Source of the DNA: an uncultured Eubacteriales bacterium | GTDB lineage: Bacteria; Bacillota; Clostridia; Oscillospirales; Oscillospiraceae | Length of the DNA: 36,098 nt | Direction: 5' to 3' | Assembly (NCBI GenBank): GCA_900540545.1 | Contig: UQGJ01000020.1 | Span: forward strand, 1 to 36,098 | In this document: positions 1 to 7,111 of the stretch, piece after piece | Layout: every line of letters starts with the position of its first letter | How positions within the stretch are numbered: position 1 is the stretch's first letter | The notes under the pieces: generated by a model | Databases searched by the model: none | Seen by the model: only the letters and a program-made list of their open reading frames with translations | Told to the model about the DNA's origin: nothing | Position numbers and translations under genes: made by a program

Positions 1-28
1 GATGGTCCGCCGGGGCACCTTTGCGTCT

Positions 29-844
29 TTACGCCTCGCTCCGAATCTCGCCGGTGAGGGCGTTGATATAGTAGGTGTTGCTGTCCGCGCCTGCGTCTGT
101 GGTCAGCTCCCAGGTGGGGGTCAGGCGGGCGGGGTCGCTCTGGCTGTCCAGGATATAGCCCGCCGTAAAGCCGGTGATGCCGTTGCAGATGTCGCCGTGG
201 GACCGGATGTGGTCCAAAAACCGCATGAGGGCGGTGGCCACGGTCATGGGGGCCTCTCCCGGCTCGGCCTGGGGAGAGCCGGTGAGGTGGCGGCTGCCGC
301 TGCGGATGGCGCGGAGGCTGCCGTCCTGGACCGTGATGACCGCCTCGCAGTTGAAGATGGGCGCGCCCTCCCAGGTCTGGCGGACCGTGACGGAACCGGC
401 GTCCGACTCCACCACCTGGCCCTGGAACTCCATGGCCGCCAGCAGTTGGAGGGCGGCGGACTCCGGGTCCCCGGCGGGGTAGGCGTCCGGGAGGAACTCC
501 GCGGTGAACTCGCCGTTGAGGTAGAATTTCGCAGTGCCCTTCTCCCCCCGGTAGGCGGTGCTGTCGCCGGGGGCGGCGTCCAGGGGGCCCAGCAGGGCTT
601 CGGCGTGCCGGGCCTCGGCCTCCACGTCCCTGGCCACGGTCATGGCCCGGAGGTCGGCGTCCCTGGGCAGGATGCTCTTGTCCAGCCGGATGCCGTTCTT
701 CTCCAGGATGGAGACCACCTCGTCCCAGGCCACCTCCGCGTACTGGACGCTCTTCCACTCCCGGAAGGACACCAGCACCAGCAGGAAGACGTTCACCGCC
801 ACCAGCATGAGGATGATGATATTCTTGATTTTCGACCACTCCAG
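29..844 (-). CDS. yycI: YycI-like regulator of the WalK/WalR two-component system
   Basis: A membrane-anchored extracytoplasmic protein that, in the YycH/YycI family, contacts WalK and tunes its activity. I see one N-terminal membrane segment (IIILMLVAVNVFLLVLV) followed by a soluble domain ending TYYINALTGEIRSEA, a PepSY-like end usual in YycI/YycH proteins. The first ATG is at 808, but the conserved YycI beginning (EWSKIKN, compare MDW.R.K in relatives) lies upstream of it in frame. No ATG, GTG or TTG exists between there and the stop of the preceding gene. A CTG at 844 follows a GGAAAGGGGG ribosome site with 10 nt spacing, so I infer a CTG start giving 271 aa; from the ATG it would be 259 aa. 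It is the last gene of the wal cluster, about 30 nt after yycH and in the same frame. The family call rests on position, topology and these motifs. Confidence 0.8.
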   Translation of the reverse strand: MEWSKIKNIIILMLVAVNVFLLVLVSFREWKSVQYAEVAWDEVVSILEKNGIRLDKSILPRDADLRAMTVARDVEAEARHAEALLGPLDAAPGDSTAYRGEKGTAKFYLNGEFTAEFLPDAYPAGDPESAALQLLAAMEFQGQVVESDAGSVTVRQTWEGAPIFNCEAVITVQDGSLRAIRSGSRHLTGSPQAEPGEAPMTVATALMRFLDHIRSHGDICNGITGFTAGYILDSQSDPARLTPTWELTTDAGADSNTYYINALTGEIRSEA

Positions 845-874
845 GGCGACGCGCCCCCTTTCCCGGCAGATGTC

Positions 875-2245
875 CTACCGCGCGATCCAGCCAGCGGTGA
901 CGGGGCTGCCGCCCCGGTCCTGATAGCACAGAAGCAGCTCGGCCCCCTCGGCGTCCAGGGCCTCCATGGCGGCGGCGGCCCGCAGCTCCTGGAGGACCAG
1001 GGTGGTCTCGCCGGTGGCGGTATAGCTGCGCATTTGCAGGGTGAACTCGGTGATGGCTCCGCCCCGGACCACGACCCGGGCGGCGTACCCCTCGTTCCCC
1101 ACCTGGACGGAAGCCCCGTCCAGGGCATAGGAGAAGCAGACCTCCACGCCCCCCTCCGGCAGCTCTTCCAGATTGCTGAGGTAGAGCCACGCGTCGCCGC
1201 ACAGGGCGCCCACGTTCTTTTCCACGAAGGCCCAGGCCCCGTCCACCATCTCCCACAGGGTAGGTTCTCCGGCGGAGGCCACGGGGTACCGGGCGTTTTC
1301 CTCTCCGGCGGCCCGGAAGGTGACGACGCCGCCGGCGGTGATGGTCAGGCGGTCGCCCCCCTCCTGAAGGCTCACGCCGTCGGTGACGGCGTAGGCGGTA
1401 TAGGACTGGGGGTGGAAGGACAGGCCCCGGACGAACTCGTCCAGCTCCGGCGCGCCCTCCAGGGAGACTGGGTTGGGCAGGGGGGAGAGCAGGAGGATGG
1501 GGTTGACGGCGGCGTACTGCCGGGGAGTGGGGGCCTCCTGGCACAGAAGGGTGTCGGGGGCCAGGGCGCTGTAACGGGCCGGGTCCTCGAAGGCGAACAC
1601 GGCGTTGTTGGGCACCCCGTCCACCAGGGCGGACAGCCGGTCCCACAGGCTGTCGGAGGTTTTGCAGGCATAATACAGGCCGTCGTTTTCATTGATATAG
1701 TACAGCACCACATCCCCGCCGGCGGTCTGGGCCAGCACCATGCGGCGGGCTGTGCCGGTGAGGTTGGGGTTGGCGCTGCGCCCGCCGCTGAGCCAGGCGT
1801 CCAGGTCGGCCAGGGGGATGGGGCCCAGAAAATCCAGATAGACGCTGGGCCGCGGGGCGGTGAGGACCTCCCGCCAGACCCGCTGGCTGACGGCGCCGGG
1901 GGCCTCCGCCCCGGCCAGGGCGTCGGAGAGGGGGTTGGTCAGTTGGGCGAAAAGGTCCGCCACTTTTTCACTGTCGTACTGGACCCCGTAGCGGGACACG
2001 TCGCTGCGCAGGGCGATGCGGGCGGGCCGCATGACGCCGCCCTGCCCCCAGCCGCCGGCGGGCTGGGCGGAGGGCTCGTTCTGTCCGCCGGGCAGCAGGG
2101 AGAGGACCCCGGACAGCCAGGACTGGCCCCCGCCGCTGTCGTAGAGCTGGGTGCGGCCCAGCAGGTAGACGGCGGAGACGGCCAGCAGGAGGATGAGCAG
2201 GTCCTTGCCCCACTCCACCAGGCGGTTTTTCTTCTTAAACTCCAT
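875..2245 (-). CDS. yycH: YycH-like regulator of WalK
   Basis: A 456-aa protein with a short basic cytoplasmic start (MEFKKKNRLVEWGKD), one membrane segment at about residues 15-30 (LLILLLAVSAVYLLG) and a large extracytoplasmic part, which matches the YycH family. YycH works with YycI as an accessory that modulates the WalK sensor kinase outside the membrane. Its ATG overlaps the walK stop by 11 bp (2235-2245), which indicates translational coupling, and yycI follows after about 30 nt. Sequence conservation in YycH is low, so the call depends mainly on gene order (walR-walK-yycH-yycI), length and topology. Confidence 0.82.
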   Translation of the reverse strand: MEFKKKNRLVEWGKDLLILLLAVSAVYLLGRTQLYDSGGGQSWLSGVLSLLPGGQNEPSAQPAGGWGQGGVMRPARIALRSDVSRYGVQYDSEKVADLFAQLTNPLSDALAGAEAPGAVSQRVWREVLTAPRPSVYLDFLGPIPLADLDAWLSGGRSANPNLTGTARRMVLAQTAGGDVVLYYINENDGLYYACKTSDSLWDRLSALVDGVPNNAVFAFEDPARYSALAPDTLLCQEAPTPRQYAAVNPILLLSPLPNPVSLEGAPELDEFVRGLSFHPQSYTAYAVTDGVSLQEGGDRLTITAGGVVTFRAAGEENARYPVASAGEPTLWEMVDGAWAFVEKNVGALCGDAWLYLSNLEELPEGGVEVCFSYALDGASVQVGNEGYAARVVVRGGAITEFTLQMRSYTATGETTLVLQELRAAAAMEALDAEGAELLLCYQDRGGSPVTAGWIAR

Positions 2246-4019
2246 GGCCGGGCCCTCCGACGGGCAGTTGGACCCGCACCGTCAGGCCGGGGCCGGGCCG
2301 GGCCACCAGAGAGATGGTCCCCTGGTGGCGGTCCACGATCTCCTTGGCGATGGAGAGGCCCAGGCCGGTGCCGCCGGACTCCCGGGACCGGGCCTTGTCC
2401 ACCCGGTAGAAGCGCTCGAAAATGCGGTCCCGGTCCTCGGGGGGGATGCCGATGCCGTTGTCCGAGACCTCCATCCACACGTCGTCCCCCTGCCGCCCGG
2501 CGCTGATGTCGATCTTGCCGCCGTCGGGGGTGTATTTGATGGAGTTGGACACCACGTTCATCATCACCTGGAGCAGCCGACCCCGGTCGCCCAGGATGTC
2601 CGGCAGGTCCGGCTCCAGCGCCAGCTTGACGGTGTGGCCGTGGCGCTGGGCCTCCATGAGGACGGCGTTGTAGACGTCCCGGATGGCCCCGTCGAAGGGG
2701 AAGGACTCCAGCTTCAGCTCGTTGCGGCCGGAGTCGAAGCGGGAGAGGGTCAGCAGGTCCTGGACGATATGGGTCATACGGTCGGACTCGCCCAAAATCA
2801 CGTTGAGGAAGTTTTTCTCCATCTCGGCGGGCATGTCGCCGGCCCCGTCCACCAGGGTCTCGGCGTAGGAGCGGATATTGGTCAGGGGGGTGCGCAGCTC
2901 GTGGGACACGTTGGCGACGAACTCCTTGCGCATCTCCTCGGTCTTGCGCTGCTCGGTGACGTCGTGGATGACCACCATGACGCCGCCCTCCGCGCTGTCG
3001 GGGTCGAAGGGGGCCAGCAGCAGCTCCAGGCTCTTTTCCCCCACGGCCCGCTCCTCCCCCAGATATCCCGTCTGGCCCAGGGCCAGGACGGCGCTCATGG
3101 GGGCGGTGGAGCCGAACAGCTCGTCATAGGTGGTCTCGGCGGCGATGGCCCGGCCCAGCATGTCCTCGGCGGCGGGGTTTTTCTGGATGACGCTCCCCGT
3201 TTTGGAGAAGGCCACCACGCCGTCGGTCATGTGGAGGAAGAGGGTGTCCAGCTTGTTCCGCTCGTTCTCCGCCTCCCGGATGGTGGCCTGGAGCTGGCGG
3301 GCCATACCGTTGAAGTTGGTGGTGAGGACGCCGATCTCGTCCCTGGACGCCACCTCTATTTTATGGGAGAAGTCCCCGGCGGCCACCCGCTTCACGCCGT
3401 CGGTGAGCCGCTCGATGGGGGTGATCATGGTCTTGGCCAGCAGGAAGGAGAGCAGCACCGAGATGACCAGCCCGAAAATCAGGGCCTGGATGATGAGCAT
3501 GAACAGGGAGCTGTTCAGGTCCCGGTCGGTCTGGCGGCTGTCCTTGATATAAATGATGTAGGGTGTGTCCCCCCGGGTGAGGTAGACCGCCACGTCCATG
3601 TAGGAGGCGGTCACGTCGCTGGCCGAGGCGGTGGTCTGCTGGTTGATGGCGGTGGAAATGTTGGTGGTGATGCTCAGATGGTCCCCCAGCTCCTCGTTGG
3701 AGCCGGCCAGACAGCGGCCGGTGGAGGCGTCCAGAATATAATAGTTGCGGGTGCGGCCGTCCACGCCCAGCTCGCCCATGTTGGCCTTGAGGACGCTCTG
3801 AAGGGCGTCAACCGGGTCCTCGTCCCGGTCGGCGGGGGTCTGGAGGGCGCGGATGAAGTCCTCGTTGCGCTCGGAGAACATGTCGGCCATCTGGCTGTAA
3901 AAGTCGTCCAGATAGAAGCTGACCACGGAGTTCATCAGGAACGCGCCCACCACCGTCATCAGGGAGACGATGAGCAGGACCATGATGAGGACCAGCTTCA
4001 TATGCAGGGAGCGGAACAT
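2235..4019 (-). CDS. walK: WalK-type sensor histidine kinase
   Basis: Membrane sensor kinase of the essential WalRK cell-wall homeostasis system. Domains seen in the 594-aa product: first membrane segment at about 7-30; extracellular sensor at about 31-170; second membrane segment at about 171-195; HAMP at about 196-248; PAS at about 255-355; HisKA with phospho-acceptor His373 in FVANVSHELRTPLTNIRSYA; then the HATPase domain with N box (NVVSNSIKYTPDGG), G1 box (DNGIGIP) and G2 box (GGTGLGLSIAKEIV). The open frame extends to 4076, but the ATG at 4019 has an AGGAGG site 9 nt upstream and gives the normal MFRSLHMKLVLI start. It overlaps yycH by 11 bp. Unusually, about 0.94 kb separates it from walR; the two are normally adjacent. 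Confidence 0.93.
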   Translation of the reverse strand: MFRSLHMKLVLIMVLLIVSLMTVVGAFLMNSVVSFYLDDFYSQMADMFSERNEDFIRALQTPADRDEDPVDALQSVLKANMGELGVDGRTRNYYILDASTGRCLAGSNEELGDHLSITTNISTAINQQTTASASDVTASYMDVAVYLTRGDTPYIIYIKDSRQTDRDLNSSLFMLIIQALIFGLVISVLLSFLLAKTMITPIERLTDGVKRVAAGDFSHKIEVASRDEIGVLTTNFNGMARQLQATIREAENERNKLDTLFLHMTDGVVAFSKTGSVIQKNPAAEDMLGRAIAAETTYDELFGSTAPMSAVLALGQTGYLGEERAVGEKSLELLLAPFDPDSAEGGVMVVIHDVTEQRKTEEMRKEFVANVSHELRTPLTNIRSYAETLVDGAGDMPAEMEKNFLNVILGESDRMTHIVQDLLTLSRFDSGRNELKLESFPFDGAIRDVYNAVLMEAQRHGHTVKLALEPDLPDILGDRGRLLQVMMNVVSNSIKYTPDGGKIDISAGRQGDDVWMEVSDNGIGIPPEDRDRIFERFYRVDKARSRESGGTGLGLSIAKEIVDRHQGTISLVARPGPGLTVRVQLPVGGPGHGV

Positions 4020-4063
4020 ATGGACGCCTCCTTTCATAGTGGGAGTCGGAGTCCCTCCGGGGG

Positions 4064-4089
4064 CACCCCTTTCCACGTGGAAAGGGGTG
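4064..4089. repeat. 26-bp perfect palindrome with CACGTG centre
   Basis: The two 13-nt halves are exact reverse complements around CCACGTGG. The inner 12 bp TTCCACGTGGAA match the inner part of the Firmicute parS consensus (TGTTNCACGTGNAACA), but the outer two positions on each side differ. As RNA it could also form a strong hairpin in the walR-walK spacer. I cannot decide between a protein-binding site and a hairpin. Confidence 0.55.
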
Positions 4090-4281
4090 GGAAAGACGCC
4101 AGGGGTGCGCCCCTGGACCCAGGGGCGGCGCCGACGATGGCATGGTGGTCGAAACCGGCTAGAGATAACAAGTCTGCCCTTCCGCTTCCGCCCCGGCCGT
4201 TACGGCCTACCCCGCAATTGGTCATCCCCGTGCGCTGGCGCAGCGCGCCTAGCATGGCAGTACCCGGCAAGGCTAGTGCGG

Positions 4282-4382
4282 GCACGCGGGCGGCTGATAG
4301 CCGCCCCTACATGGTCTCTACCACGCAACAACTTCTTGTAAACCCACCAGCCCTTGTAGGGGCGGCTATCAGCCGCCCGTGC
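4282..4382. repeat. inverted-repeat element with CCCCTACA / TGTAGGGG inner ends
   Basis: The 30-nt arm at 4282-4311 and the 28-nt arm at 4355-4382 are reverse complements apart from a 2-nt indel, and flank 43 nt of loop. Each arm is itself a hairpin (GGGCGGCTGATAGCCGCCC). Similar CCCCTAC/GTAGGGG-centred repeats occur at 8478-8520, 16048-16130 and 20206-20249, so this belongs to a dispersed family within the window. Confidence 0.7.
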
Positions 4383-4715
4383 AGACTGGCAATGAGCGTA
4401 AAGCCCAGTAAAAGACGCATAAACCTTGTGGCGGCTTGTTTGCACTATGCTAAACGCAACTACCTCCAAGTCATGCAAGGTAACAATCGCTCGGCGGGCG
4501 CGCTGGGCGCGCCGTTAGAAACGACAAGCAACGACCGAACCGGCGAGCAACTGCTTTCAAGTCTTGCAATTCCCCGAGAACCGTACCGCCGCCCGGCCGT
4601 ACCCCAGGGTCCAGGGGGCGGCGGGTAGGGCATTGAAAATGCCCGTAGTCGCCCCCTAGTTTTCTTTCGGTTCCTTTCTCAAATGAGAAAGGAACGCCCC
4701 CGGCAGGGCAGGCTT

Positions 4716-4782
4716 AAAGATTGAACAAATACCCCAGCCCCCGCCGGGTCATGACAAACTGCGGCGTGGCCGGGTCATCCCA
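4716..4782 (-). pseudogene. duplicated 3' end of a walR-like response regulator gene
   Basis: Read on the minus strand this segment encodes the 21 C-terminal residues of an OmpR-family regulator (starts DDPATPQFVMTRRG, ends LGYLFNL, then TAA), matching the end of the intact walR except for one Thr/Ser change. Many of the nucleotide differences are silent, so it is a diverged allele and not a fresh tandem copy. Homology stops at about 4782 and no response-regulator sequence continues upstream. It looks like the displaced original 3' end left after an insertion or recombination that gave walR a new 3' end. Confidence 0.8.
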
Positions 4783-4963
4783 CCCCATGCGTCAGGCCGC
4801 ATGGGGACCCCCTCGACGGACTTCACATGCTCGGCGGAAGTGAATTCCGCCTGCGCCAAGATTTTGCCCCTTCGGGCCAAAATGCTTGTACGGCGCGTTC
4901 CGCGCCGCCCCATCTGCGATGGGGCCCCGTGGAGGCCGCCCCGGCCATAGGCTTTATGCGGGG

Positions 4964-5668
4964 TTAAAGATTAAACAGATACCCCAACCCTCTTCTAGTC
5001 ATCACAAACTGCGGCGATGCCGGGTCGTCCTCCACCTTTTCCCGCAGGCGGCGGACCGCGACGTCCACGGCCCGGACGTCGCCCACGTACCCCTCGTAGT
5101 TCCACACGTTCTCCATCAGCGCCTCCCGGGAGTAGACCTTGCCGGGATTGGAGGCCAAAAACTTCAGCAGCTCGTACTCCCGCTGGGTCAGGTCCAGGGG
5201 CGCGCCGTCCTTGTAGGCCATCAGCAGCTCCGTGTCGATGGCGATGCGCCCCAGCTCCATGCGGCTGCCGGAGACGGGCTGGGGGGCGCCCTCCGGGACC
5301 ATGCCGCTGCGGCGGATGTTGGCCTTGACCCTGGCCAGCAGCTCCCGCATGGAGAAGGGCTTGGTGATGTAGTCGTCCGCCCCCAGCTCCAGGCCCAGGA
5401 CCTTGTCGGTCTCCTCCTCCCGGGCGGTGAGCATGATGATGGGGGTGGTCCGCCCGGCGGCCCGGATGTCCTTGCACACGTCGAAGCCGTTCTTCCGGGG
5501 CAGCATCAGGTCCAGCAAAATCAGGTCCGGGTCCTGCTCCAGGGCCAGCTGGAGCCCCGTCTCGCCGTCGTAGGCCTCCAGGGTGGCGTAGCCCTCCCGG
5601 CTCAGATTGTAGCTGAGGATATCCACAATATTCTTCTCGTCTTCCACGACCAGAATCGTTTTACCCAT
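4964..5668 (-). CDS. walR: WalR-type OmpR-family response regulator
   Basis: A 234-aa DNA-binding response regulator, partner of WalK. The receiver domain (about 1-120) shows the acidic pair ED at 9-10, phospho-acceptor Asp53 (LLDLMLP), Thr81 (MLTAREE) and Lys103 (ITKPFS). The winged-helix domain (about 135-234) ends in VAVRRLREKVEDDP and the RGLGYLF motif typical of WalR/PhoB. In relatives WalR controls autolysins and wall metabolism through paired TGTWAH repeats. It starts 20 nt after the Nudix stop, so the two are probably co-transcribed. The short sequence encoding its last 21 residues is present a second time about 250 bp downstream. Confidence 0.93.
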   Translation of the reverse strand: MGKTILVVEDEKNIVDILSYNLSREGYATLEAYDGETGLQLALEQDPDLILLDLMLPRKNGFDVCKDIRAAGRTTPIIMLTAREEETDKVLGLELGADDYITKPFSMRELLARVKANIRRSGMVPEGAPQPVSGSRMELGRIAIDTELLMAYKDGAPLDLTQREYELLKFLASNPGKVYSREALMENVWNYEGYVGDVRAVDVAVRRLREKVEDDPASPQFVMTRRGLGYLFNL

Positions 5669-5688
5669 GGTAATCTCTCCCTCTTATT

Positions 5689-6225
5689 TTACAGCCCCAG
5701 AATCACTTTTGCCTTCAAAAGGGCGGCCACCGTCTTGGCGTCCTGGAGTTCGCCGGACATGACTTGCTCCATCAGCCGGGCGAATGGCACCCGCTCGATC
5801 TCCAAAAATTCGTCGGGGTCGGGGTGGCAGGGCCCCTGGTGGAGCCCGGTGGCCAGATACATGTGCAGCACCTCGTCGGAAAAGCCGGGGGAGGCCAGAA
5901 GGGCCCCCATGTAGGTGAAGGAGTCGGCGGTGATGCCGGTCTCCTCCTCCAGCTCCCGGAGGCCGGCGGGGCGGTGGTCCTCCCCACGCTCCAGCTTCCC
6001 GGCGGGCAGCTCGGTGACGACCCGGCCGAAGGGGTAGCGGAACTGGCGGACCACGGTGACGGTGCCGTCGTCGTGATAGGGCACCACCGCCACGCCGCCG
6101 GGGTGGGAGACCACCTCGCGGGTGGCCGCCTTCCCGTTGGGCAGGACGATCTGGTCCACCCGCAGGTCCACGATGACGCCGCTGAACTTCGTGTCGCTGG
6201 ACACCGTCTTTTCATATAGTTCCAT
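5689..6225 (-). CDS. Nudix hydrolase, ADP-ribose pyrophosphatase type
   Basis: A 178-aa hydrolase of the ADP-ribose pyrophosphatase (NudF-like) subfamily, which cleaves ADP-ribose or related nucleotide sugars. The Nudix box GX5EX7REUXEEXGU is complete in GKLERGED...LRELEEETGI at about residues 76-98, giving the metal-binding glutamates. A proline about 15 residues after the box (ASPGFSDE) fits the ADP-ribose subgroup. It is the first gene of the minus-strand run, with a good promoter just upstream at 6258-6286, and lies 20 nt before walR. Substrate specificity cannot be read from sequence alone. Confidence 0.9.
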   Translation of the reverse strand: MELYEKTVSSDTKFSGVIVDLRVDQIVLPNGKAATREVVSHPGGVAVVPYHDDGTVTVVRQFRYPFGRVVTELPAGKLERGEDHRPAGLRELEEETGITADSFTYMGALLASPGFSDEVLHMYLATGLHQGPCHPDPDEFLEIERVPFARLMEQVMSGELQDAKTVAALLKAKVILGL

Positions 6226-6257
6226 ACTACCCGCTCCCTATCATAACAATTAGAATC

Positions 6258-6286
6258 AGTATACCACAATTCGGCCCCACTGACAA
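6258..6286 (-). promoter_or_regulatory. sigma-A promoter of the Nudix-walR transcript
   Basis: On the minus strand, TTGTCA (6286-6281), a 17-nt spacer and TATACT (6263-6258) lie about 33 nt before the Nudix ATG. Because only 20 nt separate the Nudix gene and walR, this is the likely promoter for walR too. Confidence 0.75.
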
Positions 6287-6320
6287 TCTTTACAGCTATC
6301 CATTCCCGCTATGGACCCGA

Positions 6321-6326
6321 TATAAT
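6321..6326 (+). promoter_or_regulatory. candidate -10 box for the MecA-like gene
   Basis: A perfect TATAAT lies 37 nt before the ATG at 6363 and diverges from the Nudix promoter. No good -35 box is present at 16-18 nt, so the promoter may be activator-dependent or weak. Confidence 0.45.
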
Positions 6327-6362
6327 AGGGGAAACGACACCATTGCAAGGAGGAACCCGCCC

Positions 6363-6866
6363 ATGACCATCCAGCCCATCGGCGCCGCCAGTGTGGCGCT
6401 GTACCTCACCCCGGCCGACCTGCGGGAGCACGGCCTGACGCCGGAGGAGCTCACCCGGGACGCCGCCCTGTCCCTGACCCGGGCCGCCTTCGACCAGGCC
6501 GGCATCGCCGTGGAGGGGGCGCTGGAGATCGAGGCTTACCCCGAGCGCTGCGGCGTGCTGGTCTTCGCCCGGTTCCAGCCGCCCCGCCGGAACTGGTTCA
6601 CCTTTCCCGACCTGGAAGACCTCCTCTCCGCCGCCCGGAGTCTGGCCGACGCCTGCCCCCAGGCCGACCTGGTCTGGTGCGACGGCCGCTACTGGCTCTC
6701 CATCCCGGCGGAGCATACCGCCGCCGCCTGCCGCCTGTCCGAGTTCGGGGCGGAGACCGCCGCGGCCGCCTATCTGGACGCCCGGCTGGCCGAGCACGGC
6801 CGCACCCTCCTCTCCGGCGGCGCGCTGGCCCTGCTTCTGCGCTATTTTCCGGAAGAACTTGTATGA
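6363..6866 (+). CDS. MecA-like adaptor protein
   Basis: A 167-aa protein with the two-part build of MecA/YpbH adaptors, which deliver substrates to the ClpC-ClpP protease. The N-terminal part (MTIQPIGAASVALYLTPADL, then an EGALEIEAYP strand) resembles the MecA substrate-binding domain. The C-terminal part reads FTFPDLEDLLSAARSL ... DGRYWLSIP ... LSEFGAE ... LAEHGRTLLSGGALALLLRYF, following the MecA pattern F.F.D.E.....L ... YYL ... L.EYG.......L.EYG..I...NAL..L..YF. The start has a GGAGGA site 7-8 nt upstream. It is short for MecA (about 220 aa) and lacks the acidic linker. Family assignment is by eye. Confidence 0.68.
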   Translation: MTIQPIGAASVALYLTPADLREHGLTPEELTRDAALSLTRAAFDQAGIAVEGALEIEAYPERCGVLVFARFQPPRRNWFTFPDLEDLLSAARSLADACPQADLVWCDGRYWLSIPAEHTAAACRLSEFGAETAAAAYLDARLAEHGRTLLSGGALALLLRYFPEELV

Positions 6867-6944
6867 AATCCACAACGCCGGGGCATCCTTTTCATAGAAA
6901 ACTTTGGCAGAAAAGAAAGCCGTAACATTCGTGTAAAATTTCTT

Positions 6945-6973
6945 TTGATTTTACATACTAGGGATGTTATAAT
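6945..6973 (+). promoter_or_regulatory. sigma-A promoter of murA
   Basis: TTGATT (6945-6950), a 17-nt spacer and a perfect TATAAT (6968-6973). The predicted transcript has a leader of about 130 nt before the murA TTG start. The leader holds two hairpins: AAGCGCA/TGCGCTT near 6984-7000, and a 9-bp stem GGGCCGGAT/ATCCGGCCC at 7028-7052. Confidence 0.8.
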
Positions 6974-7111
6974 GTATCCGTATAGAAGCGCACTGTGCGC
7001 TTGAACAGGAACATACAATCGATACCAGGGCCGGATTTGGATCATCCGGCCCTTGATAGCGCGGTTTTCGGCGGCATCCGGACTTCGCGCGAGAGGATAG
7101 AGGGTGCGGTT

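Larger units (their letters stand above)
4020..4963. other. gene-free 0.94-kb spacer splitting walR from walK
   Basis: No convincing gene is found here on either strand. The stretch holds, in plus-strand order: a 26-bp perfect palindrome (4064-4089); a pair of inverted GC-rich repeats (4282-4311 and 4355-4382); a 10-bp stem hairpin TTCCTTTCTC/GAGAAAGGAA (about 4670-4693); a second copy of the walR 3' end (about 4716-4782); and a run of short hairpins to 4963. Open frames here are composed largely of the repeats and lack ribosome sites. The layout suggests repeated insertion or recombination between two genes that are normally contiguous. Confidence 0.7.

Noticed and set aside
4200..4478. 92-codon minus-strand frame in the walR-walK spacer
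   Set aside because: Composed largely of the inverted repeats and lacks a ribosome site.
2..4628. Long plus-strand open frames (2-2506 and 2193-4628) opposite the wal genes
   Set aside because: They are antisense to clear yycI, yycH and walK genes; Gly/Val/His-rich translations without domains arise from GC-rich third positions.
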